DNA of 64,000 nucleotides from Methylobacterium brachythecii (GTDB lineage: Bacteria; Pseudomonadota; Alphaproteobacteria; Rhizobiales; Beijerinckiaceae). The stretch covers positions 310,001 through 374,000 of the forward strand of contig NZ_JACIDN010000006.1 of assembly GCF_014196345.1 (NCBI RefSeq), given 5' to 3'. Below the pieces are notes generated by a model. It was not told the DNA's origin. It saw nothing but the letters and a program-made list of their open reading frames with translations, and searched no databases. A program made the position numbers and the translations under genes. Below, in pieces: positions 60,854 to 64,000 of the stretch (positions are counted from its first letter, which is position 1; each line of letters starts with the position of its first letter).

Positions 60854-61246
60854 TCAGGGAGCACGCGCGGCAATCGCTTCGACTTCCACGAGGTAGCCGT
60901 GATGAAGCTCTGGCACGGGCACGATCGTTCGCGCGGGTTTCGCTTGACCGAAGACCTCGGCGTAGATCCGATTGAAGGCGGCCCAGTTCTCGACGCCGAC
61001 GATGTAGGCCGTGACGCGGAGCACGTTCCGCGGGCCACATCCCGCCTCGGACAGGATGGTCAGGACGTTGGCGAGGGCCTGCTTGACCTGCCGATCGAAG
61101 GGTTGGTCGGCGGTCTGCGTACCATCCGGGCGTGATGCGAGCTGCCCGGAGACGAACACGAGATTCTGCCACGCGGTCGCGTGGGCGTAGTGGCCGGCCG
61201 GGATGGCTGCGCCGGTCGTCGCGATGTGCTCGATCGGATCCGTCAT
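60854..61246 (-). CDS. RidA-family reactive-enamine deaminase
   Basis: 130 residues. PAGHYAHATAWQNLVFVSGQLASRPDG, NVLTILSEAGCGPRNVLRVTAYIV and PARTIVPVPELHHGYLVEVEAIA are RidA/YjgF signatures, with the conserved Arg in PARTIVPV. It would hydrolyse 2-aminoacrylate-type enamines. Eleven bases downstream of the PLP enzyme that could release such enamines, which makes a metabolic repair role likely. Confidence 0.9.
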   Translation of the reverse strand: MTDPIEHIATTGAAIPAGHYAHATAWQNLVFVSGQLASRPDGTQTADQPFDRQVKQALANVLTILSEAGCGPRNVLRVTAYIVGVENWAAFNRIYAEVFGQAKPARTIVPVPELHHGYLVEVEAIAARAP

Positions 61247-61257
61247 GGGGCGCTTTC

Positions 61258-62436
61258 TTACCAGCCGTTGATACGGGGCCAGATCGCGCCGATGCGACCG
61301 GCCGCGTCGAGCACGTGATAGCAATCGTGCTGTGCGCCGGTGGCGCAGGCATGGTTCGGTAGGATGCGGACGCGCGATCCGACCGGCAGTTCGGGAAGCG
61401 CCGCATCAAAGCCGGACCGTAGGGCGACGACGCCGTGCTCCTGGTTGGCGTCCGCAACGATGAGATCGTCGTAGGGTCGGCCGGACAGGTCGCAGACCAC
61501 GCCATAGCTCTGGTCGCACGTCTGCTTGGCGGTTCCGCGGTCCCGCGAGAGCGCCATCCAGCCGGCGTCGATGATGATCCAGCCTTTGCGGCGCTGGTGG
61601 CCGATCACGGAGGCGAGCACGGACAGGGCGATGTCACCCATCGCTACGGAGCCGACGCCAGCCTGGTAGAGATCGCCGAACATGAAGACGCCGGCCCGAA
61701 CCTCGGTGATGCCGGTTAGGTCGCGGGCATAGCGTGCCGTCGGCGTTGAGCCGATACTCACCACGGGACACGGTAGGCCCGCAGATCGCAATGCTCCGGC
61801 TGCCGTGACGGCCGCCAGGCGCTCTGCCTCCGCGGCGGCGGCGAGGGCTACGCCGTCGTTCAGTCTGTAGCTGTCGCCGGCATGGAGAAGAACGCCGCGC
61901 AGAGTAGCGCCCCCCGATGTTAGACATCGACCAATCGCGACGAGCGTCTCCGCATCACCTGGCGAGACCCCGGAGCGGTGGCCGTCCGCATCCACCTCGA
62001 TGAAGACGGGGAGCGGGTCACCGATAGCGCGGACATGTGCGGCAACAGCCTCGGCTTGCTCCACGCTGTCGAGAATGATGACGAGATCGACACCGCGTGA
62101 ACGGAGCGCCGAGACGCGACCGAGCTTCGCCGGGGCGATCCCGACCCCGTAGATCAAGTCCGTCACACCGCCCGCGGCGAAGTACTCCGCCTCCCGCAGT
62201 GTCGAGACCATTGCAGGGCCTGCCGGTCCCGACATGGCGATTCGGGCGACGTCAATGGATTTGGCCGTCTTCAGGTGCGGCCGAAAAACGGTGCCAAGTC
62301 CCTCGATATGCGACCGCATGGCTTCGACATTCGATCGGAGCTTTGCCTCATCGAGCAACAAGCAAGGCGTCGGAATCTCGACGAGGCTTGTGCCATTCGA
62401 CGCCGTGCGTGGCTCTGGGGAAGTGGCTGCGGACAT
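61258..62436 (-). CDS. D-threonine aldolase/D-serine dehydratase-family (DSD1) PLP enzyme
   Basis: 392 residues, fold-type III PLP enzyme (alanine racemase-like N-terminal domain). LVEIPTPCLLLDE starts the barrel, the Schiff-base Lys is in FRPHLKTAKS, and the metal-binding C-terminal pattern HACATGAQHDCYHVLDA (HxC-type) is present. These enzymes cleave or dehydrate D-threonine, D-serine or 3-hydroxy-D-aspartate. The start is uncertain: in-frame ATG at 62436, 62439, 62448 and a GTG at 62481, none with a strong ribosome site. Divergent from the LysR gene at 62538. Confidence 0.88.
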   Translation of the reverse strand: MSAATSPEPRTASNGTSLVEIPTPCLLLDEAKLRSNVEAMRSHIEGLGTVFRPHLKTAKSIDVARIAMSGPAGPAMVSTLREAEYFAAGGVTDLIYGVGIAPAKLGRVSALRSRGVDLVIILDSVEQAEAVAAHVRAIGDPLPVFIEVDADGHRSGVSPGDAETLVAIGRCLTSGGATLRGVLLHAGDSYRLNDGVALAAAAEAERLAAVTAAGALRSAGLPCPVVSIGSTPTARYARDLTGITEVRAGVFMFGDLYQAGVGSVAMGDIALSVLASVIGHQRRKGWIIIDAGWMALSRDRGTAKQTCDQSYGVVCDLSGRPYDDLIVADANQEHGVVALRSGFDAALPELPVGSRVRILPNHACATGAQHDCYHVLDAAGRIGAIWPRINGW

Positions 62437-62537
62437 CATCAAGACCATGATCGCGGCGGTTTTCGCCGCCTCAGAGACCACGGCCTGCGGGCGCTGCCTA
62501 TTAACGCGAACTGTTTGCTCGATTAAGCTTCGACTTA

Positions 62538-63482
62538 ATGCTGACTACCGACGATCTCCGTTTCTTTGCCGCGATCGTGCGAGCGACGTCGCTCGCTGCC
62601 GCTGCCCGGGATCTGAACGTGTCGCCGCCAGCCGTGACCCAGCGGCTCCGTGCGCTCGAAGAGCGGCTCCGGGTGCATCTGGTCGATCGGTCGGGACGAC
62701 AACTCACACTGACCGACGAGGGCGAATTGCTCGCCGAACGCGGACGGCTCGTTCTCGAAGACCTGGAAGACCTCGACGACGCCATCGCGACCCGTCGTGG
62801 CCAGGTCAGAGGACATCTGCGTGTCATTGCTTCGCTGGGCTTCGGGCGCCGGCACGTGGCACCTGTCGCCTCCCAATTCCAGGAGGATCATCCGGAACTG
62901 AAGATCGATCTCATCCTTTCGGATCGCCTCGGCGGCATCCCGACCAGCGGCTGGGATCTGGCCGTTCACGTCGGCGAGCTCGACCACACTGCTTCGAGCC
63001 TGGTGATGCGACATCTCGCGCCGAACGAAAGGTGGGCCTGCGCAGCGCCTGACTATCTCCATCGAAACGGCACGCCCGGCGAGCCGGACGCGTTGCATGC
63101 CCACGCTTGCATCGCCCTTCGCGAAAACGACGAAGACGTGACCCTCTGGCGCTTCGGATCGATCCACGGCCTATCCGTGGGGAGCGTCCGGATCGAACCT
63201 CGCCTCTCCAGCAACGACGGAGACGTCGTTCGGGGCTGGGCGCTAGCTGGGCGCGGCATCATCGTCCGCTCCGAATGGGACGTGGCCGAGGATGTTCGCG
63301 AAGGACGTCTGGTCAGGGTGCTGCAAGAGTTCGCCCTCCCTGCCGCACCCGTCGTCGCTCTCCTGGGCTCGCGGCGACAGGCGCGCGCCGCTCGCACCGG
63401 CCGGTTCCTCGACGCGCTCCAGGCTGCCCTGGATCCGACGCCTTGGCGGCTGCCTCGCGGGACGACCGGAATGGATCGGTAA
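62538..63482 (+). CDS. LysR-family regulator (divergent from DSD1 gene)
   Basis: 314 residues. DNA-binding helix region TSLAAAARDLNVSPPAVTQRLRALEERL, then a GcvA/dsdC-like ligand domain. GRRHVAPVASQFQEDHPELK and GWDLAVHVGELDHTASSLV are typical. It likely activates or represses the divergent D-amino-acid operon in response to its substrate. Confidence 0.9.
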   Translation: MLTTDDLRFFAAIVRATSLAAAARDLNVSPPAVTQRLRALEERLRVHLVDRSGRQLTLTDEGELLAERGRLVLEDLEDLDDAIATRRGQVRGHLRVIASLGFGRRHVAPVASQFQEDHPELKIDLILSDRLGGIPTSGWDLAVHVGELDHTASSLVMRHLAPNERWACAAPDYLHRNGTPGEPDALHAHACIALRENDEDVTLWRFGSIHGLSVGSVRIEPRLSSNDGDVVRGWALAGRGIIVRSEWDVAEDVREGRLVRVLQEFALPAAPVVALLGSRRQARAARTGRFLDALQAALDPTPWRLPRGTTGMDR

Positions 63483-63489
63483 AGGGAAA

Positions 63490-64000
63490 TCAGGCGTAGG
63501 CGCCGATCATCCCGCTCTCGCCCGCTTCCTCTCGTCGGATTGATGGATCCACCGAATGGTCGGCGAGAAACTTCTCAGCCTCAAGAGCTGCCATGCAGCC
63601 CATTCCCGCGGCAACGACCGCCTGCCGGTACACGCTTTCCGCGCAGTCGCCCGCCGCGAAGAAGCCCGGGACCGAGGTTCGTGTCGACCACGGCGATACT
63701 CGGATGTATCCGCCGGCCTCCATCTCGACCTGCTCTGCGAACAGCTTGGTCGCCGGGTCGTGGCCGATAGCGACGAAGACGCCGTCGGTGGGCAGCCCTC
63801 GGGTAGCGCCCGTTTTCGTGTCCTTCAGGCGCACGCCGGTCACGACCTTGACGGGCTCGTGCTGTCCGAGAATCTCGTCGATCACGTGGTTCCAGACGAC
63901 CTCGATCTTGGGATGGGCGAACAGCCGGTCTTGAAGGATCGGCTCGGCCCGGAATCGATCGCGCCGATGGATCACCGTGACCTTGGAGGCGAGGTTGGCG
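63490..64000 (-). CDS. Thioredoxin reductase-like flavoprotein, C-terminal part (5' end outside window)
   Basis: 169 residues visible at the C-terminal end. VTVIHRRDRFRAEPILQDRL carries the NADPH 2'-phosphate-contacting Arg pair, VFVAIGHDPATKLF and SVPGFFAAGDCAESVYRQAVVAAGMGCMAALEAEKFL contain the FAD-binding GDC(A) segment and the RQA helix characteristic of TrxB. The Cys pair of the redox centre would lie outside the window. It may work with thioredoxin or a dedicated partner; the final GESGMIGAYA tail is unremarkable. Runs off the right edge. Confidence 0.9.
   Translation of the reverse strand, partial: ANLASKVTVIHRRDRFRAEPILQDRLFAHPKIEVVWNHVIDEILGQHEPVKVVTGVRLKDTKTGATRGLPTDGVFVAIGHDPATKLFAEQVEMEAGGYIRVSPWSTRTSVPGFFAAGDCAESVYRQAVVAAGMGCMAALEAEKFLADHSVDPSIRREEAGESGMIGAYA

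Overview
The window is GC-rich, densely packed bacterial DNA with short intergenic gaps, many ATGA-type overlaps, GTG and TTG starts, Tat-type leaders and TetR, GntR/FCD, HxlR and LysR regulators. It looks like an alphaproteobacterium of the Hyphomicrobiales, perhaps Methylobacteriaceae-like. The order-level reading is fairly safe; the genus is a guess. No rRNA, tRNA, CRISPR array, insertion sequence or phage gene was seen.

Region 1 (1-19.9 kb) is a purine nitrogen-salvage island. It encodes a biuret/triuret-type cysteine hydrolase (cut by the left edge), a formamidase, two BMP-type nucleoside/nucleobase ABC importers (only one with its ATPase in the window), uricase with an NCS2 urate/xanthine-type permease, a divergent OHCU decarboxylase-HIU hydrolase fusion, an 8-oxoguanine deaminase-type amidohydrolase, a Tsx-like outer-membrane channel, a GntR/FCD regulator and a second cysteine hydrolase. 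Together they would import oxidised purines and turn urate into S-allantoin with two polypeptides. Interleaved are four tiny exported proteins (A-D) sharing a PAG...APGG motif right after the signal peptide.

Region 2 (19.9-28.4 kb) is a pyrimidine-ring degradation operon: rutR, then rutA-B-C-D-F, then a four-gene ABC importer. rutE and rutG are absent. Two RutR-box-like palindromes lie upstream of rutA.

Region 3 (28.6-37 kb) holds an MFS exporter divergent from an HxlR regulator across a 19-bp-arm palindrome, then an aromatic-acid cassette (LigB- and LigA-like extradiol dioxygenase subunits, an MFS transporter, and an SDR lacking its catalytic Tyr and Lys) next to a 954-residue STAND/winged-helix regulator.

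Region 4 (37-49.5 kb) looks like an oxidant/stress region: a sulfite-oxidase-fold enzyme between two 68-bp direct repeats, an alpha/beta hydrolase of the chloroperoxidase type, an Old Yellow Enzyme, a Tat-exported bicupin oxalate decarboxylase, a periplasmic Met/Lys/Arg-repeat peptide followed by a b561 cytochrome and a Tat-lipoprotein molybdoenzyme, a Zn-alcohol dehydrogenase, a catalase-like haem protein, a Yellow/MRJP-like exported protein and a Fet4-like membrane protein. The Met-rich peptide plus membrane molybdoenzyme unit is the best candidate for an undescribed system. It resembles the MrpX/YedYZ hypochlorite-scavenging idea but is built from different membrane parts.

Region 5 (49.6-64 kb) contains a histidine kinase and an NtrC-like regulator with a degenerate sigma54-contact loop, a same-strand group (metallophosphoesterase, ArsB/NhaD-type permease, tandem YdcZ transporter, anchored TAXI receptor), an exported hydrolase and a tautomerase facing a LysR gene, a D-amino-acid gene group (DSD1-type PLP enzyme, RidA, HAD) facing another LysR gene, and the C-terminal part of a thioredoxin-reductase-like gene at the right edge.
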